Origin: Streptomyces lavendulae subsp. lavendulae
GTDB taxonomy: Bacteria; Actinomycetota; Actinomycetes; Streptomycetales; Streptomycetaceae
Length of the DNA stretch: 64,000 nucleotides
Assembly: GCF_002803845.1 (NCBI RefSeq)
Contig: NZ_CP024985.1
Coordinates: forward strand, 7,699,501 to 7,763,500
Direction of reading: 5' to 3'
Positions 26,894 through 35,819 of this stretch are shown here, in pieces. The first letter of the stretch is position 1; each line of letters begins with the position of its first letter. The notes under the pieces were generated by a model, which was not told the DNA's origin, ran no database searches, and worked only from the letters and a program-made list of their open reading frames with translations. A program made the translations under genes and the position numbers.

Positions 26894-27103
26894 TGCGCAT
26901 GCCCTTTCTGCTGCTCTTGCCCCACACCCTAGAGGCAGTTGCTGTGGGGTCGCCCAGCGACCGAACGTGTCCGTTTCCTTACGCGCGAGTAGGGAAACCC
27001 GCCGCCGGTTCGATCGCACAAGCGGAACGGAGCGAAGGGGTCGTGAAGTTGTGCGAAGATTCCGTGCCTCGGTCCGAGTGGACCGTGTGACAAGGGGAAA
27101 ATA

Positions 27104-28243
27104 GTGATACCAAAGAGGTTCAGGCTCGCCGCCGGTGCGGCCCTGACCGTGGGCGTGGTGACCGCAGGTCTGCTCGCATCCTCTGCGAGTGCGGAATCCG
27201 GCCCCAAAGCAGCCGACCGGAAGACGGTCGACACCTTCGGGCGCATGGCGAACGACGTTCTGTCCCAGCGCTCCGAAGCCCTGGTCGAGGACCAGGGCGG
27301 GCACCGCAATTCGGGCCGTAACGCCACGAAGAGCCGCATGTCGGCCCAGTTGGCGAAGGACGAGGACTCGGCTCTCTCGTCCCTGAAGTCCCGCAGGACC
27401 CGGCTGGCGGACCTCGGCGAGGCCTACACCAAGGCCGACACCAAGGTGACCGTCGACAAGGCCACGGTCACCGGCGGGAAGGCGACCGTCGAGGTCACCG
27501 AGCAGACCGTGCTCACGTACAAGAAGCTGCGCGGGGACGAGCCGGCCACGACCGACTTCCGGACCCGGTACGAGCTCAAGCTCACCAGCAAGAAGGGCGG
27601 TGCCTGGGAGCTGAACTCGATCAAGTCCCAGGAGAACGGCCCGGTCGCGGTGAACGAGCCCGTGGCGGCCAAGGCGAACGTGGTCAAGGACGACGGCAAC
27701 CAGTACCCGGACGGCACGCCCGCGTCCACCAAGTACCCGGCGCCGGCGAAGCCCAAGGCGAAGACCGGCGGTGCCTACGACTACGCCGCCATGGCGAAGT
27801 ACGCCGAGAAGTACTGGAGCAACTACAACCCGGCGTACCGGAAGTTCTCCGGCGCCGGCGGTGACTGCACCAACTTCATCAGCCAGGCGCTGAAGGCGGG
27901 TGGCTGGAAGGCCGTTCCCGGCTCCACCTCGGATTACCGCAACTGGTGGTACGACGGCGCCAAGCAGTCCGACTCCTGGGTCGGCGCGAACGAGTGGGCC
28001 TGGTTCACGCTGTCCAACCAGCGTGCGGCCAACCTCGCCAACGTCTACCAGACGGACGTCGGCGACATCGTGCAGGTGGACTTCAACAAGGACGGGTCCA
28101 AGGACCACTCCATGATGGTGACGTACCGCAGCAGTGCGGGCATGCCCTACGTCACGTACCACTCCACGAACACCTACCGGAAGTCGCTCGCGAGCCTCAT
28201 CGCGTCCTACCCGGACGCCGTGTACTACGCGTACCGCACCTGA
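27104..28243 (+). CDS. Secreted amidase-domain protein (putative amidase, PF12671-like)
   Basis: Exported protein of 379 residues. A Sec signal peptide is plain (KRFRLAAGAALTVGVVTAGLLASSASA, cut after about residue 31). The middle is a charged spacer of beta-like repeats (residues ~110-200), and the C-terminal catalytic part carries GGDCTNFISQAL (nucleophile Cys) and DHSMMVTYRS with the His, in the NlpC/P60-like order of the putative amidase family. GTG 27104 follows aagggg. Likely a cell-wall amidase acting outside the cell; flanked by wall-synthesis genes. A strong terminator follows. Confidence 0.88.
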   Translation: MIPKRFRLAAGAALTVGVVTAGLLASSASAESGPKAADRKTVDTFGRMANDVLSQRSEALVEDQGGHRNSGRNATKSRMSAQLAKDEDSALSSLKSRRTRLADLGEAYTKADTKVTVDKATVTGGKATVEVTEQTVLTYKKLRGDEPATTDFRTRYELKLTSKKGGAWELNSIKSQENGPVAVNEPVAAKANVVKDDGNQYPDGTPASTKYPAPAKPKAKTGGAYDYAAMAKYAEKYWSNYNPAYRKFSGAGGDCTNFISQALKAGGWKAVPGSTSDYRNWWYDGAKQSDSWVGANEWAWFTLSNQRAANLANVYQTDVGDIVQVDFNKDGSKDHSMMVTYRSSAGMPYVTYHSTNTYRKSLASLIASYPDAVYYAYRT

Positions 28244-28255
28244 CCGGTGCCCCTC

Positions 28256-28294
28256 GGCCCCTCCCGCCGCGGAACCCCCGCGGCGGGAGGGGCC
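28256..28294 (+). terminator. Strong hairpin terminator after the amidase gene
   Basis: Perfect 17-base stem: GGCCCCTCCCGCCGCGG at 28256-28272 with its complement at 28278-28294 and a 5-base loop. It begins 13 bases after the amidase stop. Almost all stem pairs are G-C and no T-run follows. Confidence 0.85.
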
Positions 28295-28297
28295 GGT

Positions 28298-28426
28298 TCA
28301 CGGCGTCCGCAGTTCCCGCCCGAGCCGCCGCGAGGCCTCGGCGGACGAGATCACGACCCGGCTCTCCGGCTCCCGCGCCGCATCGAACGGGAACAGCCGC
28401 GAGGGCACGAAGAGCTGGACGCCCAC
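28298..28426 (-). pseudogene. Short coding-like stretch, possible gene remnant
   Basis: A minus-strand frame that could start at GTG 28426 and stop at 28298 (42 residues: VGVQLFVPSRLFPFDAARE, ending RRLGRELRTP). Wobble positions are almost all G or C, as in real genes, and the composition is protein-like. It has no ribosome site and lies just beyond the galE-like stop. It looks like the 3' end of a lost gene rather than a working one, but a small protein cannot be excluded. Confidence 0.4.
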
Positions 28427-28442
28427 CCCCGTGCGTCGGTGG

Positions 28443-29438
28443 TCAGTCGGCCAGGATCCGGTCGCGGTGGGCGGTCCATTCCAGGGAGTGCCGGATGCCC
28501 TCGGCCAGGGAGTACGCCGGTTCCCAGTCGAGCAGCTCCCGTGCGCGGGAGCTGCGGGTGTAGGCGCCGGCGACATCGCCCGGACGGCGGTCGGCGCGTA
28601 CCACGCGCAGGGGCGTGCCGACGCAGGAGGCGAAGGCCTCCAGCAGCTCGTCGACCGTGGTGCCCGTGCCGGTGCCGAGGTTGATCGCGGTGCTGCGCTG
28701 TCCGTCGCCGAGCACCGTGTCGAACGCGCGGAGCGCGGCGAGGTGGGCGGTCGCCAGGTCCCACACGTGGACGTAGTCGCGGATGCCGGAACCGTCGCGC
28801 GTCGGGTAGTCGGTGCCGGTGACCCGGAAGGGGACCCCCTCCTCCAGGGCCTCGATCATCTTGCCGAGCGCGTGTGAGGGCCGGCGCAGCTGCAGGCCCG
28901 TACGCATCTTGGGGTCCGCGCCGACCGGGTTGAAGTACCGCAGGGACAGGACGCGGATGTCCCGGGTGGCGGCGATGTCCGCGAACATCGTCTCGCAGAT
29001 CGCCTTGGTGCGGGCGTCCGGGCTCTGCGGGTCGATCCCCGAGTCCTCGTCGACGGAGAAGTCGGCGCCGGGCTCGTAGATCGAGGCGGAGGAACTGAAG
29101 ACGAGCCGGCCGCAGCCGTTGCGCAGCAGGTGCGAGACGAAGGCCAGGCTCTTCGCGACGTTCGCCTCGTAGTAGCCCACGGGGTCGGCCACCGACTCGG
29201 GGACCACGATCAGCGCGGCGCAGTGGACGACCGCCCCGATCTCCGGATGCTCGGCGAAAATCCTGTCGACCAGGGCGCCGTCCGCGATGTCCCCCTCGAA
29301 GAACACCCGCCCCTCGGTGAATTCCCGACGGCCGGTGACGAGACTGTCCAGAATGACCGGGGTGATTCCCGAATCGATGCAGGCGGACGCGATCGTGCTG
29401 CCGATGAATCCGGCACCACCCGAAACGAGAACCTTCAC
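28443..29438 (-). CDS. galE: UDP-glucose 4-epimerase-like protein, catalytic Tyr replaced by Asp
   Basis: Extended-SDR sugar nucleotide epimerase of 331 residues that would interconvert UDP-glucose and UDP-galactose. The NAD site GGAGFIGST is intact near the N-terminus, as are FSSSASIYE (catalytic Ser) and YFNPVGADP. At the YxxxK site, however, the sequence is SPDARTK: D141 instead of Tyr and K145 kept. One base change (TAC to GAC) would explain it. Start GTG 29438 after aaggga. Unless the change is an error, activity should be lost or altered; the name is by homology. Confidence 0.85.
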   Translation of the reverse strand: MKVLVSGGAGFIGSTIASACIDSGITPVILDSLVTGRREFTEGRVFFEGDIADGALVDRIFAEHPEIGAVVHCAALIVVPESVADPVGYYEANVAKSLAFVSHLLRNGCGRLVFSSSASIYEPGADFSVDEDSGIDPQSPDARTKAICETMFADIAATRDIRVLSLRYFNPVGADPKMRTGLQLRRPSHALGKMIEALEEGVPFRVTGTDYPTRDGSGIRDYVHVWDLATAHLAALRAFDTVLGDGQRSTAINLGTGTGTTVDELLEAFASCVGTPLRVVRADRRPGDVAGAYTRSSRARELLDWEPAYSLAEGIRHSLEWTAHRDRILAD

Positions 29439-29554
29439 ACCAGTCCCTTCCTGAAAAGCCGGCCCGGACGCGACAGGCCGCCGATTCCCTTTCCCTCTGT
29501 CCCGAATTGCCTTACGAGTGAGGGGGGTTCACGATACCGCACCAGGGGAAGCGC

Positions 29555-30490
29555 TCATCTTCCGTCCGGATTCCGGCCAGAAAGGCGGCGTGCCGGAAGG
29601 GGCAGCACGGTCGCGCCGGGCCGGTTTACCGGTCCCCCTCCAGGGTGTTTCCGTGATGCGCGGCCATTTTTATCCCCGCCTAATATCCGCAGATTCCCGG
29701 ACCGGACGGCGCCGGTGTACCCGAGGTCCTTGGCCATCCGGGCCAGCAGGCGGCTGATGTCCGCGCGGTGGGCCCGAACGGCCCGGTCGCCGGCGGGCGC
29801 GGGGCCCCCGGTCCGGCCGGACTCCGACAGGACGTCCAGCGCCCGCGCGAGGTCCAGCCCGAGGCGCTCCGCCGTCGCGAAGGCCTCGCCCAGGGCGACC
29901 AGGACGGAACCGGCGAGCAGGTCGTCGACCTGCCTGAACCGTCCGCCGGAGCCGGTCGGGCCCAGCCGGAAGACCTGTTCGGTGAACCCGGCGAGCAGCG
30001 GTCGCGCGGCTTCGACGGCGGCCGCCGAGCCGCCGGCGAACACGATCGGGGTGCCGTCCGCGGCCCGAGGGGTGCTCGCGGTCACCGGGGCGTCGACCGG
30101 AGCCAGCGCGCGTTCACGGCAGGCTCCCGCCCAGTCGGCCGTCCACCCGTCCGAGAGCGGAGAGCACTCGACGGCCGGGATCCCGGGCCGGGTGCCGGCC
30201 AGGGCGCCGTCCGCGGCGAGCCACACCGAGCGGCTCGCCGCGTCACCGTTCACCACGGCCAGCACCGCGCGGGCACCCTCCGCGGCCTCGCGGGGGGTCG
30301 CGCAGAGCGTGGTGCCCGGCTCGGGCGGCCCTTCGGGCCGGCCGGGCGCCGCGTGGTGGAGCCGTACGAGGAACCCCGAACGGCGGATGCGCGGGAGCAT
30401 CAGGGAGAGCATCGGGCCGGCCCCCAGAACGGCGACGGTGTCCCCCGGGACGAGGGGGGACGGCGGGACGGCGGCTGTGTCGTGCTCCAA
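29555..30490 (-). CDS. NAD(P)-dependent oxidoreductase, imine reductase/hydroxyisobutyrate dehydrogenase-like
   Basis: Beta-hydroxyacid-dehydrogenase-fold enzyme of 311 residues. The Rossmann motif is VAVLGAGPMLSLM, followed by DAPVTASTPRAADGTPIVFAGG and the long-helix region GSGGRFRQVDDLLAGS. TTG 30490 is chosen because agaggaag precedes it at the proper distance. The last ~45 codons are odd: after MAKDLGYTG the wobble GC drops sharply, a TTA codon occurs (codon 270, 29681-29683) and the sequence becomes basic. The original stop may have been lost. Possibly imine or beta-hydroxyacid reduction in secondary metabolism. Confidence 0.78.
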   Translation of the reverse strand: MEHDTAAVPPSPLVPGDTVAVLGAGPMLSLMLPRIRRSGFLVRLHHAAPGRPEGPPEPGTTLCATPREAAEGARAVLAVVNGDAASRSVWLAADGALAGTRPGIPAVECSPLSDGWTADWAGACRERALAPVDAPVTASTPRAADGTPIVFAGGSAAAVEAARPLLAGFTEQVFRLGPTGSGGRFRQVDDLLAGSVLVALGEAFATAERLGLDLARALDVLSESGRTGGPAPAGDRAVRAHRADISRLLARMAKDLGYTGAVRSGNLRILGGDKNGRASRKHPGGGPVNRPGATVLPLPARRLSGRNPDGR

Positions 30491-30592
30491 CGGGCTTCCT
30501 CTTCGCTCGTGTTCGTCTCCGCGGCCCGCGGGCCCCCGGGCGCATCCGGGTCCGGGCCGGTGGCATGACCGGCGCACCGCGCCGGCCACCCG

Positions 30593-31252
30593 CTAGATGT
30601 AGCCCTCGCGCAGCGCGTAGGCCACCGCGTGGGCGCGGTTGCGCAGTTGGAACCGGGTGGTCACGGTGTGCAGGATGTTCTTGACCGTCCGCTCCGAGTA
30701 CGCGAGCTCGACCGCTATCTCCGCGGTGTCCATGCCGTCGGCCACCAGCCGCAGGACGTCGACCTCGCGCGGCACCATCCCCAGGGCCACGGACGCGGAG
30801 CCCTGCCCGCCGGCCTTGCCCTCCTGGAGCCGACCCATGTGGCCGATCAGCTGGGCCAGCAGGTCGGGCGGCAGCTCGCAGCCGCCCTTTTCGGCCGCGA
30901 GGACGGCCTGGCGCAGCCGCGCCCCCGTGGCCTCGCGGCGCCACAGGATCGTGGTCACCCCGCACGCGACGACGTCCAGCAGTTCGGCCTCCCGGATCCG
31001 GTCCAGGACCAGCACCACCCCGACCTTCTCGGCCCGCACCAGCCGCGACAGCCGCGACAGGACCGTCTCGTCGAAGGCGTCGGCGATCAGCAGGGCGACG
31101 TCGGCCCCGTCCTGCCGCGGGTCGTCCACGAGCGTGATCTCCGGGTACTGGCGCAGGTGGCTCATCGCTCCGGCCCGGGTGATCGGGTCCGGGGCGTGAA
31201 TGGCGACCGCCACCCGGCGGGAGGTACGGACGTCGTCGACTAACTGCAGCAC
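30593..31252 (-). CDS. LuxR-type response-regulator-like transcription factor (contains TTA codon)
   Basis: Regulator of 219 residues. The N-terminal half is receiver-like (VAVAIHAPDPITRAG, VALLIADAFDET) but lacks a normal phosphoacceptor pocket, so it may respond to a ligand instead. The C-terminal LuxR helix-turn-helix is complete: VPREVDVLRLVADGMDTAEIA, then SERTVKNILHTVTTRF. I start it at GTG 31252, with aaaaggag seven bases before; the longer frame upstream to 31465 is probably not translated. Codon 4 is TTA (31241-31243), so translation should depend on the bldA tRNA. Downstream neighbour is the reductase gene, about 100 bases on. Confidence 0.85.
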   Translation of the reverse strand: MLQLVDDVRTSRRVAVAIHAPDPITRAGAMSHLRQYPEITLVDDPRQDGADVALLIADAFDETVLSRLSRLVRAEKVGVVLVLDRIREAELLDVVACGVTTILWRREATGARLRQAVLAAEKGGCELPPDLLAQLIGHMGRLQEGKAGGQGSASVALGMVPREVDVLRLVADGMDTAEIAVELAYSERTVKNILHTVTTRFQLRNRAHAVAYALREGYI

Positions 31253-31682
31253 GGTGAAGAACTCCTTTTTCCACGACGGGCTCCCACCCTTTCCCATCGA
31301 GAGGGGCGCGGCCATCGTGGTCGACCACGAGATCGGGACCACGAGGAAGGCCGTGCGCGGGGCCGTGCGCAGGGCGCGCGGGAGTCCGCGGGAGTCGTAG
31401 CGGGGCCGTGGGGGACGCTCCACGCGCGCACCGGACGGCCGTGCCGCTCCGGCAGGGGTCACCACCGCACGGGAACGCGCGGATCGCAGGCTACCCGCGA
31501 GCCGTGCCGCCGCGCCCCGGCGGCGAGGGCAGAGCCGGCGCCCTTCCGGGCAACGAAAGGGCGGGGCCGCTTCCCTCCGGTCTGCCCTTCCCGTGCTGCC
31601 CGCCGCGCCCGCCCGCTCCTATGCTCGTGGGTGTCGTGGGTTTCCCCCTGAGCACCACGACGCCGGTCCGGCCGGTCCGGCG
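31253..31682. other. Intergenic region between two regulator genes
   Basis: About 430 bases upstream of the LuxR-type gene and downstream of the LAL regulator gene. It contains a run of imperfect ggccggtcc-type repeats at its right edge (31664-31700, entering the LAL gene end) and GC-rich dyads around 31530-31575, but no gene that I can support. The open minus-strand frame crossing 31253-31465 lacks gene-like composition. Confidence 0.45.
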
Positions 31683-34514
31683 TCAGCCGGTCCGGCCGGT
31701 CCAGTCGGTCTCCCCGAGGGCGACGGCCAGGTCCCCGCGGCGGATGCCGAGCTTGCGGTAGCAGTGCGTCAGATGGGTCTCCACCGTCCGCACGGCCAGG
31801 TGCAGCAACTCGGCGATCTCGACGTTGCTGTGGCCGGCCGCGGCCAGTTGCGCGATGCGGCGCTCGCTGGAGGTGAGCGCCGTGGTCCCGGTGTGCCGGG
31901 CCCGCCGGGGCCGGGCCCCGCAGTCGCGCAGGGCCGCCCGCGCGACCAGCTGCATCCGTACCGCTCCGGTCCGTTCGGCCCGCTCGACGGCCTCGCGGAA
32001 CACCGCGCGGGCCCGCCGGCTCTGGCCCGCCTCGTGCAGGGAGCGCCCGAGCGAGAGCAGGGCGGGCAGCAGCTCGGGCAGCGGCTCCGCCCCGCCGCGC
32101 AGCAACTCCGCGGCCTCCTCGACCAGTTCCAGACCGTGCCGGCCGCCGAGCGCCACGCCCAGGGCGCGCAGCGCCCGGCCCACCGTACGGGGCGTCCCCC
32201 ACACGCGGGCCAGCCGCAGCTCCTCCCGGGCCAGCGCGGCGGCCCGCTCCGGCGACCCGAGCGCCACGTGGCAGTCGGCGGCGGCGGAGCGCCACGGGGT
32301 GACGATCGGGCTCTCCACCTCCCGGGCGGACTGGCGCCTGCCGCACTCCAGGAGGTCCGCGAGGGCGGCGCCGGGTTCGTCCGAGGCCATGTGCAGCAGA
32401 CCCCGCGCGTAGAGGAACTCGTTCCACTCCCACGAGCCGTGCGCACCCCCGGCCGTGACGTCGTGGGCGAGACGGCGGGCTTCGGCGAGCCGCCCCGTCT
32501 CGGTCAGGGCGATGATCGCCTGGGCGCGCAGATGGGCGTTCTCCGTGCCGGGCGCGGCCCGGTTGCCCGGCAGGACCTCCCACAGCGCGGTGTCGGCCAG
32601 CAGCGCGGCGTACCGCCCGCGCATCACCTCCGCCTCCGCGGCGACGCTCAGCAGGCTCTGGTGACCGGGGTGCAGCAGGTTCGGCGTCCGGCAGGCGACG
32701 AGCCCCCGCGCCACCAGCCGGTCGGCCTCGGGCAGTTCGTCCGCCCACTGGGCCAGCGTGGCGGCCGACGCGTAGAGGTACGGTTCGAGCAGCGGGTCCA
32801 GCGGGGTCCGCGTCAGCGACCGGACCCGCTCCATGACCTCGGCCGCCGACAGCCGTCCGGCCGTCGCCCCGTGTTCGGTGAGCAGGGCCCTGGCGGTCGG
32901 GGCGATCCCGTCGGGGGACTGCTCCTCGATGCGGCGCAGCTCGCCCACCACCCGCAGCCAGCTGTCGCCGTCGTGGGAGGAGATCAGGGCGGTCGCGGCC
33001 TGCACCGCGTGCGCGAGGTCGGTCGAGTCGGCGAAGCCCTCCGCGAGTTCGGCCAGCACGTCCAGGGCGGTATGGACCTCGCCGCGGGCCACCAGGGCCG
33101 TCCCGAGCGCGGTGGCGGCGCGGACCCGCCCCCCGGCGGAGTGCTGCAGCCGCAGGGCCTCCGCCAGGTGGCGCACTCCGGAGGCGCGTTCGCCGCGTAC
33201 CTCCAGGCAGCCCAGCCGGATCAGCGCCTCGCTGCGGCGCACGTCGGACAGCGGTTCCAGGAGCGCCCGGCGCAGGCAGGTGATCGCCTCGCCGGCCCGC
33301 CCGTCGTGGACGGCCTTCGCGGCGGCGCCGGTCAGGGCGTCGGCGGCCCAGGGCGCGCCCACGGCGGGTATCGGCAGCAGGTGACGCACCACCGCCTCCT
33401 CCGGATCGCCCCGGCGGTGCAGCAGTTCGGCGGCGCGCCGGCGCACGTCCGCGCGGCGGTGCCGGTCCCACGTGTCACGTACGGCCCCGCGGACCAGCGG
33501 GTGGGAGAAGACCGGCCGGCCGCCGTGCGGATCCTGCCGCAGCAGCCCCTGACGGGTGAGTTCGCCGGTCCAGCCGCGCACCCGGGACGGGTCGACGTCG
33601 GTCACGGCGACCAGCAGGGCCGGCGCGTCGTCCTCGTCCTGGAGTTCGGCGAGGGTCCGGACGGCGTCCGCGGTCTCGGCGCCGGCGTCGTGCAGCCAGC
33701 GGAGCAGCGCGCAGGTGAACGCGCCGGGATGCAGATCGGCGCAACTCCCGGGCAGGCGGTCCGGCAGAGGGCCCCCGGCGGACATCTCCCGCAGGTCCGT
33801 GAGGAGCGCGTGCAGCAGCATCGGATTGCCGCCGACGGCGCCGACGCATTCCTCGGTCAGGGCGTGCGGTGCGTCGTCGCCGAGGACGGAGCGCACGAGA
33901 CCCCGGGCGGCCGTCGCACCGAGCGGGGCCAGCAGGCAGATCTCGTCGGCCGGAACCCGGCAGGCATCGGTGAACGAGGGCCGCGGCAGCACCAGGTCGT
34001 ACTGCCACCGTTCGGTCACCGCCAGCACGACCGGCAACCGGTCCAGGCGGTGCGTCACCTGGGCGAGCCAGCGGCGCGACACCGCGTCCGCCAGGTGGAC
34101 GTCGTCCACCGCGAGCAGCACCGGCCCGGACGCGGCCCGTGACCGGAGCAGGCTCCACAGCCGGGACGGCAGGTCGGCGCCGTGCAGCGATCCGCCCCAG
34201 TCGTCGGGGGCAGGCGGACGGCCGGGCGGAGCGAGGCCGTCGAACAGCTGGAGGAGCACCCCGAAGTCGACCCCCTCCTCCTGGACGGAACACCGGGCCC
34301 TGAGGACCGTCGTGCCGTGACGCTCCGTGTCCCGGGCCAGCGCCCGCAGCGCGGTGCTGCGTCCGCTGCCGCTGGCCCCCCGCAGCACCACCGTGCCCCC
34401 GGCCCCCGCCCCGGCCCGTCTCACCAGTGCCCGCGCCCTCGTCAGCGGCTCCGCACGCTCCCACGGCACGGTGGGGGAGGCGGGGGCACGGTCCTGGAGG
34501 GCGGGGCTCGGCAT
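31683..34514 (-). CDS. LAL-family transcriptional regulator (AAA ATPase plus LuxR HTH)
   Basis: Large ATP-binding LuxR regulator of 943 residues. Residues ~25-60 hold a Walker A (VLRGASGSGRSTALRALA; the Lys is Arg, GSGRST), about 120 a Walker B-like LLAVDDVHLAD, then a long TPR-like helical middle, and at the C-terminus the GerE-type domain SSERRIAQLAAAGHSNVEIAEL and AVRTVETHLTHCYRKLGI. ATG 34514 follows ggag. LAL proteins often activate specialised-metabolite or sugar-use genes. The Lys-to-Arg change in the P-loop may weaken ATP hydrolysis. Confidence 0.9.
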   Translation of the reverse strand: MPSPALQDRAPASPTVPWERAEPLTRARALVRRAGAGAGGTVVLRGASGSGRSTALRALARDTERHGTTVLRARCSVQEEGVDFGVLLQLFDGLAPPGRPPAPDDWGGSLHGADLPSRLWSLLRSRAASGPVLLAVDDVHLADAVSRRWLAQVTHRLDRLPVVLAVTERWQYDLVLPRPSFTDACRVPADEICLLAPLGATAARGLVRSVLGDDAPHALTEECVGAVGGNPMLLHALLTDLREMSAGGPLPDRLPGSCADLHPGAFTCALLRWLHDAGAETADAVRTLAELQDEDDAPALLVAVTDVDPSRVRGWTGELTRQGLLRQDPHGGRPVFSHPLVRGAVRDTWDRHRRADVRRRAAELLHRRGDPEEAVVRHLLPIPAVGAPWAADALTGAAAKAVHDGRAGEAITCLRRALLEPLSDVRRSEALIRLGCLEVRGERASGVRHLAEALRLQHSAGGRVRAATALGTALVARGEVHTALDVLAELAEGFADSTDLAHAVQAATALISSHDGDSWLRVVGELRRIEEQSPDGIAPTARALLTEHGATAGRLSAAEVMERVRSLTRTPLDPLLEPYLYASAATLAQWADELPEADRLVARGLVACRTPNLLHPGHQSLLSVAAEAEVMRGRYAALLADTALWEVLPGNRAAPGTENAHLRAQAIIALTETGRLAEARRLAHDVTAGGAHGSWEWNEFLYARGLLHMASDEPGAALADLLECGRRQSAREVESPIVTPWRSAAADCHVALGSPERAAALAREELRLARVWGTPRTVGRALRALGVALGGRHGLELVEEAAELLRGGAEPLPELLPALLSLGRSLHEAGQSRRARAVFREAVERAERTGAVRMQLVARAALRDCGARPRRARHTGTTALTSSERRIAQLAAAGHSNVEIAELLHLAVRTVETHLTHCYRKLGIRRGDLAVALGETDWTGRTG

Positions 34515-34720
34515 GGGAACTCCTGGACTGGTCGGGCACGCTGCGTGACGGCAGGGTCAATTCTGTCTGCCGCTGCAAGACGTGCGAAATCCCGGCGCCG
34601 CTCCGGACCCCCCTGTGACCTGCGTCTCATGGCCGCCCCGTCCCCGGGCGGCCGCCCGTCAGCCGGTGGCGGGCCGTTCCCGGCCGCCCATGTCGGGGCG
34701 GAAGGGCGGGTATTCGTCCG

Positions 34721-35026
34721 TCATCGTCGCGGCCGCGGCGCGTCGTCCGGCCAGCCGTAGCCGGTGCGCGGCCGTTCGGGCACCTCGCCCATCGCGGCCA
34801 GGTCCCGGTCGGCCGCGCGCATCAGCTGACCGGCCAGGTCGCGCATCGCCCGGCTCGCCGCCAGCTCGTCACCGATCGCGGGGATCTCCACGTCCTGCGG
34901 GTTGCAGCGGGCCTTGCCGCGGCCCGTCATGATCGTCGTCCCGTTGTCGAGCACCGCGCGCGCCGTGGTCGTGCCGCTCTCCTCGTCCAGGTAGACGCCC
35001 ACCTGCCACTGTTCGGCGTGTGTCAT
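34721..35026 (-). CDS. DUF1876 domain protein
   Basis: Small soluble protein of 101 residues of a dsRBD-like fold family of unknown function common in actinomycetes. It begins EQWQVGVYLDEESGTTTARAVL and includes GKARCNPQDVEIPAIGDELAASRAM, both typical. ATG 35026 follows gaggagg. It may be the last gene of the minus-strand operon that starts at 40236. Confidence 0.85.
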   Translation of the reverse strand: MTHAEQWQVGVYLDEESGTTTARAVLDNGTTIMTGRGKARCNPQDVEIPAIGDELAASRAMRDLAGQLMRAADRDLAAMGEVPERPRTGYGWPDDAPRPRR

Positions 35027-35102
35027 GACGTGCCTCCTCACGCCCCGGGGCCTTTCCCCTCCAGCATCCCTCCGAGCGGGCCGGGGCGCGCGGCCCGGGC
35101 CG

Positions 35103-35819
35103 TCAGGCGGCGGGGAGGGGGCCGGGGCCGCCTTCCAGGGACACGTGCAGGCCGTCCGGCCGGACGTCGGCGGAGGTGGCCCGGAGCCCGAGGGGGTAGG
35201 CCCGGCCCGCGTCCGGCCCCGGTGCGAGACGGTCCAGGCCGAGCCGGCCGGCGGGGACGGAGCGGCCGAACACGGTGAGCCCGTCGACGGCGAGGGTGAC
35301 CTTGCCGTCCGCGAGCGCGGGACGCAGCGTCAGTTGTCCAGCGCCGCCGGGGCCGACGGCTGCCAGTACGGTGCCGGCCGCCGGGTCGGCCGTCACCGAG
35401 GCCACGGCCACCGACGGCGCGGCGGCCCGGATCGCGCCGGCGATCGCCCCGGGGGAGACGGTCACCTCGGCCCGCGTGCCGCCGACGGTGGCCCGCCCGT
35501 CGAGGCGGACGTCGTCGAGCCGGGCCCGTACGCGGACCCCGGACAGGCGGCCCACGCGGGCGTCGTCGCTGCCGACGTCGAGGCGGGGGATGCTCCCGTG
35601 CGCCAGGTCCCACAGGGCCCAGTCGCCGCCGACGCCGACCGTGACGGCGTCACCGAGTCCCGGAGCCGCCTTCGCGACCCGGTGCCGGATCAGGGCGTCG
35701 GCCGCGGACTCGGCGGCGGCGGTGGCGGCGACGGCCACCACGGCGACGGCGCTCGTGACCGTGAGGAGCAGGTGGCGGCGCAGGGCCGCCCGGGTCCCGG
35801 TGAGGGCGGGGCGCTTCAT
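35103..35819 (-). CDS. DUF2993/LmeA-like lipid-binding protein
   Basis: Membrane-anchored or exported protein of 238 residues: an N-terminal signal helix (HLLLTVTSAVAVVAVAATAA) and a beta-rich DUF2993 domain (VRVRARLDDVRLDG, TVSPGAIAGAIRA, GLTVFGRSVPAGRLGL). Characterised relatives (mycobacterial LmeA) bind phospholipid in the periplasm and support envelope lipid glycan assembly. ATG 35819 overlaps the stop of the MMPL gene (ATGA), so the two are coupled, which suggests a joint task in lipid export. Confidence 0.82.
   Translation of the reverse strand: MKRPALTGTRAALRRHLLLTVTSAVAVVAVAATAAAESAADALIRHRVAKAAPGLGDAVTVGVGGDWALWDLAHGSIPRLDVGSDDARVGRLSGVRVRARLDDVRLDGRATVGGTRAEVTVSPGAIAGAIRAAAPSVAVASVTADPAAGTVLAAVGPGGAGQLTLRPALADGKVTLAVDGLTVFGRSVPAGRLGLDRLAPGPDAGRAYPLGLRATSADVRPDGLHVSLEGGPGPLPAA

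Noticed and set aside
26894..28162. Upstream extension of the penicillin-binding protein frame over about 1.2 kb
   Set aside because: It runs antisense through the amidase gene, which has a signal peptide and catalytic motifs. The PBP starts at or just below 26893.
31664..31700. CRISPR-like or regulatory repeat of ggccggtcc units
   Set aside because: Short, irregular and partly inside the LAL coding sequence; no spacers.
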